Positions 8,400-16,381 are shown, counted from the stretch's first letter. The stretch: DNA of 64,000 nt from Phycisphaeraceae bacterium (GCA_019636515.1 JAHBXI010000001.1:434001-498000); one strand, 5' to 3'. Program-made: numbers and translations. The notes: a model not told the origin generated them from the sequence alone.

Positions 8400-8972
8400 T
8401 CAGCGGCCCTTTCGGCCCTTTTTCTTGGCGGACTTTTCCTCGACGCCGACGGTGATGTGGCTGAATCGCTTGAGGATCTGGTGGGCCCGGCCGCGGTCCT
8501 TTGGCTGGAACCGCTTCATGCGTGGCCCCTCGTCGACGGTGCTGATGGAGACCACGAGTTTTCCCTCGTCGGCCTCGACGGTCTGTGCCTCGGCGATGGC
8601 GGCCGAGAGGCATTTGCGGATGTTGACCGCCGCGCGCCGGGTGTTGAAGCCCAGGAGGTTGAGGGCCTTCTCGACGGGCTGCCCGCGGATGAGGTCGGCC
8701 AGGAGGCGGGCCTTTCGCGGGCTGCCGCGGTGGTGCTTGACCTTGCTCACGAAGGTCGCGACCTCGCGAGTCGGGGCGCCGACGGCCGCGGCGAGGCGGG
8801 CGATGTCGGTGGCCCGGCAGCGTGGGTGGTCTCGTCCGGCGAGCCAGTTGTTGATCGCGCGTCGAGCGTCGTCCTCGGCCAGGCCCGGGCGTACGACGGC
8901 GGCGGCGAGTTGGTCTCGCGAGACACCCTTGGCCAGGGCCAGTTCCTTCAGTTTTTCGAACCGCAGTTTCAC
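8400..8972 (-). CDS. rplV: 50S ribosomal protein L22 fused to an N-terminal HTH-like domain
   Basis: L22 lines the nascent-chain exit tunnel. The L22 domain occupies about residues 76-190: KVKHHRGSPRKARLLADLIR, PVEKALNLLGFNTRRAAVNI, and the tunnel loop region VSISTVDEGPRMKRFQPKD followed by RGRAHQILKRFSHITV. The first 75 residues are extra. They read as a chain of short helices resembling an XRE-type helix-turn-helix: KLKELALAKGVSRDQLAAAV, then DDARRAINNWLAGRDHP and RATDIARLAAAVGAPTREV. The GTG start has AGAGGA eight bases upstream, which supports translation of the whole extension. A GTG at the domain junction (about base 8750) has only a distant GAGG, ten bases away. The HTH assignment is by eye. 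Confidence 0.95.
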   Translation of the reverse strand: MKLRFEKLKELALAKGVSRDQLAAAVVRPGLAEDDARRAINNWLAGRDHPRCRATDIARLAAAVGAPTREVATFVSKVKHHRGSPRKARLLADLIRGQPVEKALNLLGFNTRRAAVNIRKCLSAAIAEAQTVEADEGKLVVSISTVDEGPRMKRFQPKDRGRAHQILKRFSHITVGVEEKSAKKKGRKGR

Positions 8973-9026
8973 GGCATCAGTCCTCTGTCAGAACCCGGGG
9001 GGGGTTGTCACGTGGTTGAGTCACGA

Positions 9027-9332
9027 TCAGCGTCGCGGGGGGGCCGACTTGTCGCCGCCCTCGATGCCTTCTTTCTTGTTGGTGTGCCCTCGGAAGGTCC
9101 GGCTGATGCTGAACTCTCCGAGTTTGTGCCCCACCATGTCCTCGGTCACAAAGACGTCGATGAACGCCCGTCCGTTGTGGACCTTGAACGTGTGTCCCAC
9201 GAACTCCGGGACGATGGTGCATCGGCGAGCCCAGGTCTTGAGCGGCTCTTTCTTTCGCGTGGCGTTGAGGTTCTCCACGCGGTGGTAGAGCCGCTCATCG
9301 ACGTAGGGGCCTTTCTTCTGACTTCGTCCCAT
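9027..9332 (-). CDS. rpsS: 30S ribosomal protein S19
   Basis: S19 sits in the head of the small subunit with S13. The protein begins [20 protein letters not shown] and carries the family signature [20 protein letters not shown] followed by [20 protein letters not shown]. Length is 101 residues. AGGAAG lies a few bases upstream of the ATG. Confidence 0.97.
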   Translation of the reverse strand: MGRSQKKGPYVDERLYHRVENLNATRKKEPLKTWARRCTIVPEFVGHTFKVHNGRAFIDVFVTEDMVGHKLGEFSISRTFRGHTNKKEGIEGGDKSAPPRR

Positions 9333-9396
9333 CTTCGTGCTTCCTGTCTTTCAGCGATGGCGGATGCCGGGGGATCCTTGTCCCTGGTTCACACGT

Positions 9397-10254
9397 TTAC
9401 TTGAGCACGCCGTAGCGCGAACTGACGCGTCGGCGGATAATGAGGGTGGACGAGTGCTTGTTCTTGTTTCGAGTCGGACCGCCCTTGGCGAGCACGCCGG
9501 TGGGTCCGCAGGGCGGGCGGTTGCCTTTGGATCGTCCGGACCCGCCGCCGAGCGGGTGGGCGTGGTGGCTCTTGGCGATGCCGCGGGTGATCGGTCGCCG
9601 GCCCTTGAGCCTGGTCAGCCCGGCCTTTCCGAGTTGGCGCAGGGAATGGTCGGGGTTGCCGACCTGGCCGATGGTGGCGCGGCAATCGACGTGGACCCGG
9701 CGGATTTCGCCCGAGGGCATGACCAGGGTGGCGTAGTCTCCCTCGCGGTTGGTGAGCCTGGCGAACGAGCCGGCGGAGCGGCAGATCTGTGCTCCGCGAC
9801 CGGGGACCAGTTCGACGGCGTGGACTTCAAGGCCGGTTGGGACAAACCGCAGGGGCATGCAGTTTCCGACGAGCGGCTCGAGGCCGGCCTGGCGTGAACT
9901 GATGATCGTCTGGCCGACTTTGATACCCATGGGGGCGATGATGTACCGCTTGACGCCGTCGGGGTAGAGAACCAGGGCGATGTGGCAGGTGCGGTTTGGA
10001 TCGTACTCGACGCCGACGATCTTGCCTTCGAGACCGTCGCGGTCCTTGCGGCTGAAATCGACGAGTCGGTAGAGACGCTTGGCGCCGCCCCCGCGACCGC
10101 GGGCGGTGATCACGCCGTGGTGGTTGCGTCCGCCGGTCTTGTACAGCGGCCGGGTGAGCGAGCGCTCGGGGTTCTTCTTGGTCACCTCGGCGTGCATGTT
10201 GACCGAGGCGTTTCGTCGCCCGGCGCTGGTCGGCTTGTAGATGCGGATGGGCAT
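9397..10254 (-). CDS. rplB: 50S ribosomal protein L2, with variant peptidyl-transferase loop
   Basis: L2 is needed for subunit association and peptidyl transfer. It has the usual RNA-binding domain (SLTRPLYKTGGRNHHGVIT, KRLYRLVDFSRKDRDGLEGK) and the C-terminal domain (TIGQVGNPDHSLRQLGKAG). Length is 285. The conserved loop that reads VDHPHGGGEG in E. coli reads HAHPLGGGSG here. The invariant His (residue 233) is kept, while the preceding Asp is Ala and the next His is Leu. AGGAAG lies upstream of the ATG. Confidence 0.97.
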   Translation of the reverse strand: MPIRIYKPTSAGRRNASVNMHAEVTKKNPERSLTRPLYKTGGRNHHGVITARGRGGGAKRLYRLVDFSRKDRDGLEGKIVGVEYDPNRTCHIALVLYPDGVKRYIIAPMGIKVGQTIISSRQAGLEPLVGNCMPLRFVPTGLEVHAVELVPGRGAQICRSAGSFARLTNREGDYATLVMPSGEIRRVHVDCRATIGQVGNPDHSLRQLGKAGLTRLKGRRPITRGIAKSHHAHPLGGGSGRSKGNRPPCGPTGVLAKGGPTRNKNKHSSTLIIRRRVSSRYGVLK

Positions 10255-10304
10255 GGCGGTCTTCCTGCGTGGTGGTCGTGCAAACGTCGGGCGTCGGCGC
10301 CCAT

Positions 10305-10580
10305 TCAGAACAACTCGATCAACTGTCCCTGCTTGACTCGGACGGTGGCCTTCTTGGTGTCGGACTCTTGGACCAGGCCGACTTTCATGCGTCGCATCTT
10401 GCCCTTGCGGACCTGGGTGTTGACCTGCTCGACATCGACCTTGTACAGGGTCTTGATCGCCTGGACGATCTGGTCCTTCGAGGCTCGACGGTCGACGAGG
10501 AAGCAGTACCGGCCGACCTCCTGGGCCTGGGTGTTCTTCTCGCTCAGCAGCGGCTTCTTGATGATGTCATGGGCCTGCAT
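10305..10580 (-). CDS. rplW: 50S ribosomal protein L23
   Basis: L23 docks trigger factor and SRP at the tunnel exit. The 91-residue protein begins MQAHDIIKKPLLSEKNTQA and has YCFLVDRRASKDQIVQAIKT and the VDVEQVNTQVRKGKMRRM loop typical of the family. AGGA precedes the ATG. Gaps are 63 bases to rplD and 50 to rplB. Confidence 0.96.
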   Translation of the reverse strand: MQAHDIIKKPLLSEKNTQAQEVGRYCFLVDRRASKDQIVQAIKTLYKVDVEQVNTQVRKGKMRRMKVGLVQESDTKKATVRVKQGQLIELF

Positions 10581-10643
10581 GGCGTGTCCTGACTGGTGTA
10601 CGGGCGTGCGTGCTGGTGTCGTCGGGTGGAATCGGGTGGTGGG

Positions 10644-11480
10644 TTACTCGGCGGAGGGGGGCTTTGCGGTCCCCGTGCCGGGGCTTGACTTGGAATTGGA
10701 ATTGGACTTGGACTTGGCGGCGGGGGCCTTGGGCTTGGCGGGGGACTTGGCCGGAGGCTTGGGGCTCTTCGGGGCGGCGGTGGCGGAAACTCCCGGCAGG
10801 GTCGCGCGTCCCAGAGGGGTGATCTTGGCGTCCTTGCCGGTCTGGGATTGCGGGCCGCTGAGCCAGGTTTCCAGGTCCTCGCGGCCGATGACCAGGTAGC
10901 GGTGGTTGAGCATCTCGAAGCAGTTGAGTTGGTCGGCCCGGCACAGGGAGATGTTCTCGAGGTTCCTCGCGGAGAGGCGGGCGTTGGCGGCCTTCTCCTC
11001 GGAGGTGGAAAGGGCGACCAGGGCGGAGGCGTCGATCTTGACGGCGGCGAGGAAGTCCCGGAACTCGCGTGTGCGGGGTGTGGAGAACGTCAGGTTGTCG
11101 ATGACGCGAACCTCGTTGTCAACGAGTTTGGCGAGGAAGGCGTTGCGGTTGGCCCGCCGCCGCATCTTCTTGGGCATGGTGAGGCGGAAGTCGTCGCGGG
11201 TGCGCTTCTTGGAGTGTCCGTGACCGCCACCCTTGAACAGGTTCACCTTGCGGTCGCCGTGCCGGGCGTTTCCGGTGCCTTTTTGCTTGTAGATCTTCCT
11301 GGTGGACCCCTCGACGTTCCCACGGCTGAGGGTTTTGCTCGAACCCTGCCGCAGGTTGGCGTGGTACATGACGTACGCCTGCTTGATCAGGGGAGCGTTG
11401 ATGTCTTCTCCCAGGGACTTTGGGTCGATGGTCAGCGATCCGACCTTGTTTCCCTGGATGTTGTAGACGGCGACATCCAT
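10644..11480 (-). CDS. rplD: 50S ribosomal protein L4, with Pro/Ala/Lys/Ser C-terminal tail
   Basis: L4 reaches into the exit tunnel. In E. coli it also represses its own operon by binding the S10 leader. The start at ATG 11480 gives MDVAVYNIQGNKVGSL. An upstream frame of 19 Arg-rich residues is not conserved. The family loop is present: SSKTLSRGNVEGSTRKIYKQ, KGTGNARHGDRKVNLFKGGG and HGHSKKRTRDDFRLTMPKKM. At 278 residues it is about 70 longer than usual. The last 50 or so residues are a P/A/K/S tail. GAGGAA precedes the ATG. The 408-base gap to rplC is exceptional. Confidence 0.96.
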   Translation of the reverse strand: MDVAVYNIQGNKVGSLTIDPKSLGEDINAPLIKQAYVMYHANLRQGSSKTLSRGNVEGSTRKIYKQKGTGNARHGDRKVNLFKGGGHGHSKKRTRDDFRLTMPKKMRRRANRNAFLAKLVDNEVRVIDNLTFSTPRTREFRDFLAAVKIDASALVALSTSEEKAANARLSARNLENISLCRADQLNCFEMLNHRYLVIGREDLETWLSGPQSQTGKDAKITPLGRATLPGVSATAAPKSPKPPAKSPAKPKAPAAKSKSNSNSKSSPGTGTAKPPSAE

Positions 11481-11666
11481 GTGTCTGTTCCTCGTCCGAC
11501 GCCTTCGACGGCGAGTGGCCGTGGCCCTTCGCCGCACCTCGCCTCATCCGGCTCTCCTCCGATTTGCCTTGCGGGCGTTGCCCGTGGGGGCTCGCCTCGG
11601 GGCACGCGTCGCTCGCACGGAGCGGCGCGGGGGGTTGCAGGAATCGACTCGGCTGTCCTCCGCTGT

Positions 11667-11682
11667 CTCGCACGCGTGCGAG
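11667..11682. promoter_or_regulatory. Perfect 16-base palindrome in the rplC-rplD spacer
   Basis: The sequence ctcgcacgcgtgcgag reads the same on both strands. It could be an operator-like site, or a stem without much loop in RNA. No known regulator can be assigned. Confidence 0.45.
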
Positions 11683-11847
11683 CCGGCGGTGTCTTGTAAT
11701 CGTCCGGCGGTTTGGAACCGGTTCCGCGCTGGAACCCGATCCACCTTCCGGACCCGCCGGCCGGGACACGCTCCCGACCCGCGGCCAATCCAACTCCATC
11801 TGGTTCCGATCGGCCGACCGGGACGCTCCCGGCCGGATCAAACACAA

Positions 11848-11876
11848 CGGCCCCGGCTGCCTTCAGCCCGGGGCCG
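11848..11876 (-). terminator. GC hairpin after rplC, possible terminator or attenuator
   Basis: The arms cggccccggctg and cagcccggggccg pair over about 12 bases with one bulge and a short loop. On the minus strand the stem is followed by TTGTGTTTG, a weak U-tract. It begins 12 bases after the rplC stop, so partial termination could lower expression of the 18 downstream ribosomal genes and secY unless it is regulated. Confidence 0.5.
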
Positions 11877-11888
11877 ATTCCAATCACG

Positions 11889-12587
11889 TTATCCCTTTTT
11901 CTCCGCGGCGGCCGCGACTTTCCTGGTTTTGCTCTTGTAGAGGCGTGTTGAGGGCCGGACCTGCACCATGCCGTTGTTGGCGCCCGGGACCGAGCCCTTG
12001 ACGAGCAGGAGGCCCTTCTCGGGGTCGATGCGGACCACGTCGAGGCATCGGGTGGTGACGCGCTGGTCTCCCATGTGCCCGGCCATTCGCTTGCCCTTCT
12101 TCAGCCCGCCGCCAAAGCCGCGGTTGGAGCACAGCCCGCCGATCGAGCCCGGGGCACGGTGCTTGCGCTCGGTGCCGTGGGAGGCGAAGAAGCCCTTGAA
12201 GTGGTATCGCTTCATGACACCCTGGAAACCCTTGCCCTTGCTGGTTCCGATGACGTCAACGTACATCTGGTCCTTGAGGGCGTTGACGTCGAGTTCCTGG
12301 CCCGCCGAGAAGGACGCGGCCTCCTCGGGCCTGACGCGGAATTCGCGGTGGAAGCGCTTGGGCGCCGAGCCGGCCTTGGCGTCGTGGCCGATCATCGGGA
12401 TGGTGCTGTTTCGCGGCTTCATGTCGCCGTAGGCGATCTGGACGGCGGCATACCCATCCTTCTCGGTCGTGCGCACCTGGGTGACGACGCAGGGTCCGAC
12501 GGCGATCACGGTGACGGGGACATTGACGCCCGCGTCGGTGTAGACGCGTGTCATTCCCAGTTTCTTGCCCATCAGCATCAGAGCCAT
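11889..12587 (-). CDS. rplC: 50S ribosomal protein L3
   Basis: L3 reaches the peptidyl-transferase centre. The protein has LMGKKLGMTRVYTDAGVNVP at the start, the central loop VIGTSKGKGFQGVMKRYHFK and the conserved GTERKHRAPGSIGGLCSN, KRMAGHMGDQRVTTRCLDVV segments. Length is 232, with a short Lys/Ala end. GGAAG precedes the ATG. It is the second gene of the cluster, 147 bases after rpsJ. Confidence 0.97.
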   Translation of the reverse strand: MALMLMGKKLGMTRVYTDAGVNVPVTVIAVGPCVVTQVRTTEKDGYAAVQIAYGDMKPRNSTIPMIGHDAKAGSAPKRFHREFRVRPEEAASFSAGQELDVNALKDQMYVDVIGTSKGKGFQGVMKRYHFKGFFASHGTERKHRAPGSIGGLCSNRGFGGGLKKGKRMAGHMGDQRVTTRCLDVVRIDPEKGLLLVKGSVPGANNGMVQVRPSTRLYKSKTRKVAAAAEKKG

Positions 12588-12670
12588 GATCGATCTTCCT
12601 GAAACCGGCTCGTGGTCGTGCCGGCGCTGTTTTTCGACCCTCTCCGCGTCGTCCTAACTCTTGAACCGGC

Positions 12671-12709
12671 CCCGGGAAGCCACCCCGGGAAGCCACCCCG
12701 GGAAGCAAC
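12671..12709. repeat. Three 13-base tandem repeats in the rpsJ-rplC spacer
   Basis: Three direct copies of cccgggaagccac lie at 12671-12683, 12684-12696 and 12697-12709. The first two are identical and the last differs by one base. They fill part of the 147-base spacer between rpsJ and rplC. Each contains the palindrome cccggg. Function unknown. Confidence 0.85.
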
Positions 12710-12734
12710 CCTTGACGGTTCGGGGTCCGCGCGT

Positions 12735-13043
12735 TCAGGCCTTAATCTTGACGAATACACCGGCGGGGACAACCAGGCGGTTCAAGGCCTCGACGGTCCT
12801 GGCGTTTGGTTCGATGATGTCGATGATCCGCTTGTGGGTTCGGATCTCGAACTGCTCCCGGCTTTTCTTGTCGATGAAGGGCGAGCGAAGAACGGTGTAG
12901 CGTTCAACCCTGGTGGGGAGCGGGACCGGCCCGGCGACCTTGGCGTTGGTGCGCTTGGCGTGCTCGACGATCTCCTTCGCGGAGGCATCGAGCGCGATGT
13001 GGTCGTAGGCTTCCATCCGAATTCGAATCTTGCCGCCAGTCAT
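12735..13043 (-). CDS. rpsJ: 30S ribosomal protein S10
   Basis: S10 binds the small-subunit head and partners NusB in antitermination. The 102-residue protein begins [20 protein letters not shown] and carries [19 protein letters not shown] and [16 protein letters not shown], all diagnostic. The frame is open far upstream, but the ATG at 13043 has GAGGT six bases before it and matches the family. It is the first gene of the cluster; no tuf, fusA or rpsL lies upstream within this window. Confidence 0.98.
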   Translation of the reverse strand: MTGGKIRIRMEAYDHIALDASAKEIVEHAKRTNAKVAGPVPLPTRVERYTVLRSPFIDKKSREQFEIRTHKRIIDIIEPNARTVEALNRLVVPAGVFVKIKA

Positions 13044-13520
13044 CGAGATACCTCTGCGTCCGACCACCGCTCCAGGCGGGACTCGCTCGCTACGTCGCGG
13101 CGAACCGTCTGAAAGTTTTACCCGTCCGGCACTCCCGTGCGTGCGCGAACCTCTTGGGATTCCAATCCGCTCGATGGTCCGAGGCTGGAGGGTTCCAAAC
13201 TCGGTCATCCAGCGGTCCGCCGCGGGCTCTCGCCCGGAGCGGATCTCTCTCAAACCCGGCCTCCCGCGTTTCCGCGAGTCGCCAAGAGGACACACAAGCC
13301 CGGGCGTCTTCGCGCGGGGCCGGATGGCCCATCGCGAGAAACCCGATCTTCCGGCCGCACGTGTCGGCTTCGGAACGACCCGGCTCGTGGCCCACCCAGG
13401 CACCCGAGCCAACGGTCGCGGTGAGAACCCACCTCTGACACCCACCGTATCAACCAGACTTGTCCTCGGATGACCCGGCATCGCGCGCAGGCGCGTTGTC
13501 GGGTCGGCTCCGAGCCCAGA

Positions 13521-13548
13521 AGATTAGCCGGTTCGAAACGGATGTCAA
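13521..13548 (-). promoter_or_regulatory. Candidate sigma-70 promoter for the S10-spc cluster
   Basis: On the minus strand a perfect TTGACA lies at 13543-13548. After a 16-base spacer comes TAATCT at 13521-13526. Transcription would start near 13513, giving a leader of roughly 470 bases before rpsJ. Confidence 0.5.
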
Positions 13549-13594
13549 CGTCGGGGGCACGCCCGTGTTGGGGTCCCCGACCCGGGGGTAGGCA

Positions 13595-13621
13595 TTGAAT
13601 TGGTCCGCCGGGACTTATTCT
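13595..13621 (+). promoter_or_regulatory. Weak promoter candidate for the gene at 13713
   Basis: TTGAAT at 13595-13600 and TATTCT at 13616-13621 are separated by 15 bases. The spacing is short and both boxes match only four of six consensus bases. Confidence 0.25.
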
Positions 13622-13712
13622 TACGGCTCGGGCGTTCGATGTACATGGAGGCCACGCCACGGGGCGGGTCATCTTCCCATCCCCCGGCCGTGACGGATAC
13701 GAAAGGTCTCCC

Positions 13713-15284
13713 ATGATCCTCACTCGTTCGAGCGTGTTTTTTCGGCCGATCCTGCCCGTCGGGGCGGTGCTGTTCGCGGGTGTTTGTGGCGGTCAGCCGG
13801 TGACCCCGGCGGACGATCCCGGGGCTGACCGGCTGGCTCGCACGGCCGAAACCCGAGGTCTACGGCCGGTGGTGGAACTGGCGGCCGAGCCGGTGCGGCT
13901 CGAGAGCGTGGCGCTGACCTTTTATCCCCCGCAGAACTGCCGGGTTCAATCGACCTCGGTGGGCGGGTCGGCGACGATCGAGATCGTTCCCGAGAGCATC
14001 GCCACCGACGCGGCGTGGTACCTGGTCATCAAGTCGCCGCGGACTTCGAACGAAAACCTAACAGCGGCCCAGGTTGCCGATGGATACCTGATCGACCTCA
14101 TCGCGGCCAACGGGCTTGTGTTCGACGCGGGCAAGGGGATGAAGGGTCCCCAGATCAAGGAGATGTGGGAGCGCAACGAGATCACGAGCGTGGGGAATTT
14201 CCTGGGCTTCCAGGGCCTGGTGCAGAGCCGTCACCGGGGTGTGGAGATCCCGGGGTTTCCAGACAAGGCCGAGCAGTACTTTGTTTCGCTGCCGTCGGGG
14301 ACTGGTGCAAGCCCGATGATCCGGGGGATGACGGTGGTGAAGACCGCGCCCGGGCAGTTCGTGACGTTTGAGTTGTTCACGCAGCAGTCGTATTTCGATC
14401 GCGCGCGGGACCTGTACACGGTGCTGTTGCACGCGGCGACGATCGGCGACCCGGCGGAGATCGCCGAGTCCCGGTCCGCGGCGGTGATGGCGGGGCTCTC
14501 CCTGATGGACCGTCTCAGCCCTGGAGACTTCGAGGAGATCGTGCGCGGCGCGGGGGAGCGCTGGGAGCGGCGTTTCAAGGCGGCGACGACGCGTCACGCG
14601 GCGGACGCGGAGGAACTCGGGTATCGCCGGATCAAGGTCTGGAAGGGTCGGCGCGGTGAACTGAACCCCAAGGCCTCGCCGGGGCGTTACAACGCCACGG
14701 AGATGCAGGAGGGGTACCTGGTGCGGATCGACGCCCGGCTGATCGAGAAGAAGGAATTGATCGATTCGCAGAGCATTTTTTTCGTGACGGCCGACCGTGA
14801 GGAGGAGGACTGGTCGGTCTCGCTGAAAGTGCAGGCCATGAACCGCACCAACGTGAGGACATTCACCGAGACCGGGACTCGGCGTGGGCGGAACCTGACG
14901 GTGAGCGTGGGCGGGACGGGAAACCCCGGCATCACGTCCAAGCCCGTCATCGAGTCGGCGGGGTACATCTCTCGTGTCGATTCCTACCTGCTCCCGCAGA
15001 TCCTGGTGAAGACGCGTCTGACGGGCGACTTTGGCTTTTACTGCTTCCAGTCCGACACCGGGCATATCCGGCTGCGCCGGGACCGCGTGAGCGAGCCGCC
15101 CGAGACACCGGACACGTGGATCCTGGAGACGCGTCTGAGCGAGGACGGCAAGACGCAGACTTCCACGTACACGTCGGAAGGCCGGCTGGTCGGTTCGCTG
15201 CTTCCCGATGGCACGGTCTGGGAGCCGATCGAGTTTGACCGGCTGGTCCGGATGTGGCGGAGCAAGGGCCTTCCGATGGATTGA
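13713..15284 (+). CDS. Secreted protein of unknown function
   Basis: I do not recognise this 523-residue protein. Residues 1 to about 27 look like a signal peptide, with a hydrophobic run LPVGAVLFAGVC, so it is probably exported; a lipobox is not convincing. The mature part is mixed alpha/beta, fairly charged, and has no obvious catalytic motif, repeat or membrane segment. Two stretches suggest surface strands: SVALTFYPPQNCRVQST near the start and DSYLLPQILVKTRLTG near the end. It stands alone, between the ribosomal cluster (divergent) and the epimerase gene 71 bases downstream, which has its own promoter-like box. A conserved planctomycete hypothetical is likely but not shown. Confidence 0.8.
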   Translation: MILTRSSVFFRPILPVGAVLFAGVCGGQPVTPADDPGADRLARTAETRGLRPVVELAAEPVRLESVALTFYPPQNCRVQSTSVGGSATIEIVPESIATDAAWYLVIKSPRTSNENLTAAQVADGYLIDLIAANGLVFDAGKGMKGPQIKEMWERNEITSVGNFLGFQGLVQSRHRGVEIPGFPDKAEQYFVSLPSGTGASPMIRGMTVVKTAPGQFVTFELFTQQSYFDRARDLYTVLLHAATIGDPAEIAESRSAAVMAGLSLMDRLSPGDFEEIVRGAGERWERRFKAATTRHAADAEELGYRRIKVWKGRRGELNPKASPGRYNATEMQEGYLVRIDARLIEKKELIDSQSIFFVTADREEEDWSVSLKVQAMNRTNVRTFTETGTRRGRNLTVSVGGTGNPGITSKPVIESAGYISRVDSYLLPQILVKTRLTGDFGFYCFQSDTGHIRLRRDRVSEPPETPDTWILETRLSEDGKTQTSTYTSEGRLVGSLLPDGTVWEPIEFDRLVRMWRSKGLPMD

Positions 15285-15344
15285 CCCCGACGGGATCGGG
15301 AACCGGGCGGGAGGCTCGCGGGACCCGGGCCGGAACGGGCGACG

Positions 15345-15350
15345 TACCCT
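15345..15350 (+). promoter_or_regulatory. -10-like box TACCCT abutting the epimerase start
   Basis: TACCCT ends five bases before ATG 15356. No Shine-Dalgarno sequence lies between, as expected for a leaderless transcript. Confidence 0.4.
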
Positions 15351-15355
15351 CGGCC

Positions 15356-16342
15356 ATGCAGCGCATCGAGGTGATCGACTCTCACACGGAGGGGGAACCG
15401 ACGCGGATCATCGTGTCGGGGGGGCCTGACCTGGGACCGGGGACCATCGCGGAGAGACTCGTGGTGTTCCGGGAACGGTACGACCACCTCCGATCCGCGG
15501 TGATCAACGAGCCGCGGGGGTGTTCGCACCTGGTTGGGGCGTTGGCGTGCGCCCCCACGAATCCTCGTGCGGCGGCGGGAGTGATTTTTTTCAACAACGT
15601 GGGGTTCCTGAACGGGTGCGGGCACGGGACAATCGGCCTGGCGGTGACGCTGGCGCACCTGGGTCGGCTCGCCCGCGGTTCGCACGTGATCGAGACGCCG
15701 GTGGGCGAGGTGGGGATCGCGCTTGGAGACCGGGGCCGGGTGACGATCACGAACGTGCCCTCGTACCGGCACGCACGTTCGGTCGAGGTGGAGGTTGGGT
15801 GGAACGGGTCGTCCCGCGTGGTGCGCGGGGACGTGGCCTGGGGAGGCAACTGGTTTTATCTGGTGGATCGCGACGGCCCCGGGGGGCATGGGCTGGACGT
15901 GGCGATGGGGAACCTGGCCGCGCTGATGTCGTTCGGGGGGCTCGTGCGCGAGGCGCTTGATCGAGCGGGTATCCGCGGGGCGGGGGGCGGGATGATCGAT
16001 CACGTCGAGTTGTTCGGGCCGGCGTCGCGGGGTGACTGCGTGTCGAAGAACTTCGTGCTGTGTCCGGGGATGGAATACGACCGTTCGCCGTGCGGAACAG
16101 GGACGAGCGCGAAGATCGCGTGCCTGGCGGCGGACGGGAAACTCTCGCCCGGGGAGTGCTGGGGCCAGGAGAGCATCATCGGGACGGCGTTTTTCGGCTC
16201 TTTTGCGGCGATGCCGGGGGAATCGGCGGTGCGTCCTTCGATCACGGGTCGGGCGTGGGTGACGTCCGAGGCGACGCTGGTGATCGATCCCGCCGACCCT
16301 GTCGGGCACGGGATCGGGTACACGTCGGGGGCGGGCCGTTGA
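15356..16342 (+). CDS. 4-hydroxyproline epimerase / proline racemase family protein
   Basis: Members interconvert trans-4-hydroxy-L-proline and cis-4-hydroxy-D-proline, or racemise proline, by a two-cysteine mechanism in the cytoplasm. The protein begins MQRIEVIDSHTEGEPTRIIV, and the first catalytic Cys88 lies in FLNGCGHGTIG. The second, Cys246, lies in DRSPCGTGTSAK. Having Cys at both sites favours an epimerase or racemase over the Thr/Ser-containing trans-3-hydroxyproline dehydratases. Length is 328, normal. The start was chosen by family match and the TACCCT box; an upstream in-frame ATG adds 34 unconserved residues overlapping the previous gene. No hydroxyproline catabolism genes are nearby, so the substrate is uncertain. 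Confidence 0.9.
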   Translation: MQRIEVIDSHTEGEPTRIIVSGGPDLGPGTIAERLVVFRERYDHLRSAVINEPRGCSHLVGALACAPTNPRAAAGVIFFNNVGFLNGCGHGTIGLAVTLAHLGRLARGSHVIETPVGEVGIALGDRGRVTITNVPSYRHARSVEVEVGWNGSSRVVRGDVAWGGNWFYLVDRDGPGGHGLDVAMGNLAALMSFGGLVREALDRAGIRGAGGGMIDHVELFGPASRGDCVSKNFVLCPGMEYDRSPCGTGTSAKIACLAADGKLSPGECWGQESIIGTAFFGSFAAMPGESAVRPSITGRAWVTSEATLVIDPADPVGHGIGYTSGAGR

Positions 16343-16369
16343 GGTGGAAGACGATCCCCGCGCGTGGTG

Positions 16370-16375
16370 TACACT
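16370..16375 (+). promoter_or_regulatory. -10-like box TACACT abutting the methyltransferase start
   Basis: TACACT ends six bases before GTG 16382, favouring that codon over the ATG at 16364, which lies upstream of the box. Confidence 0.45.
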
Positions 16376-16381
16376 GCGGGC

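Larger units (their letters stand above)
11481..11888 (-). other. 408-base structured spacer between rplC and rplD
   Basis: No convincing gene lies here. Frames crossing it lack family resemblance and Shine-Dalgarno sequences. The minus-strand transcript would contain a GC hairpin with a short U-rich run just after rplC, then a perfect 16-base palindrome, before the rplD ribosome binding site. In most bacteria rplC and rplD are nearly adjacent. The spacer could hold an attenuator, an RNA processing site or a second promoter. No clear promoter was seen. Confidence 0.6.
13044..13712. other. 669-base divergent intergenic region upstream of the ribosomal cluster
   Basis: No coding sequence is supported here. 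The long frames crossing it lack start signals and family resemblance. It contains a good minus-strand promoter candidate about 480 bases before rpsJ, which implies a long leader RNA, and a weaker plus-strand candidate for the gene at 13713. The leader stretch is GC-rich with several possible short stems, but no recognised riboswitch or ribosomal-protein leader motif was identified by eye. Confidence 0.6.

Noticed and set aside
13044..13481. Long N-terminal extension of S10
   Set aside because: The frame stays open for 146 codons upstream, but the extra part is unlike S10. The ATG at 13043 has a good ribosome site and matches the conserved start.
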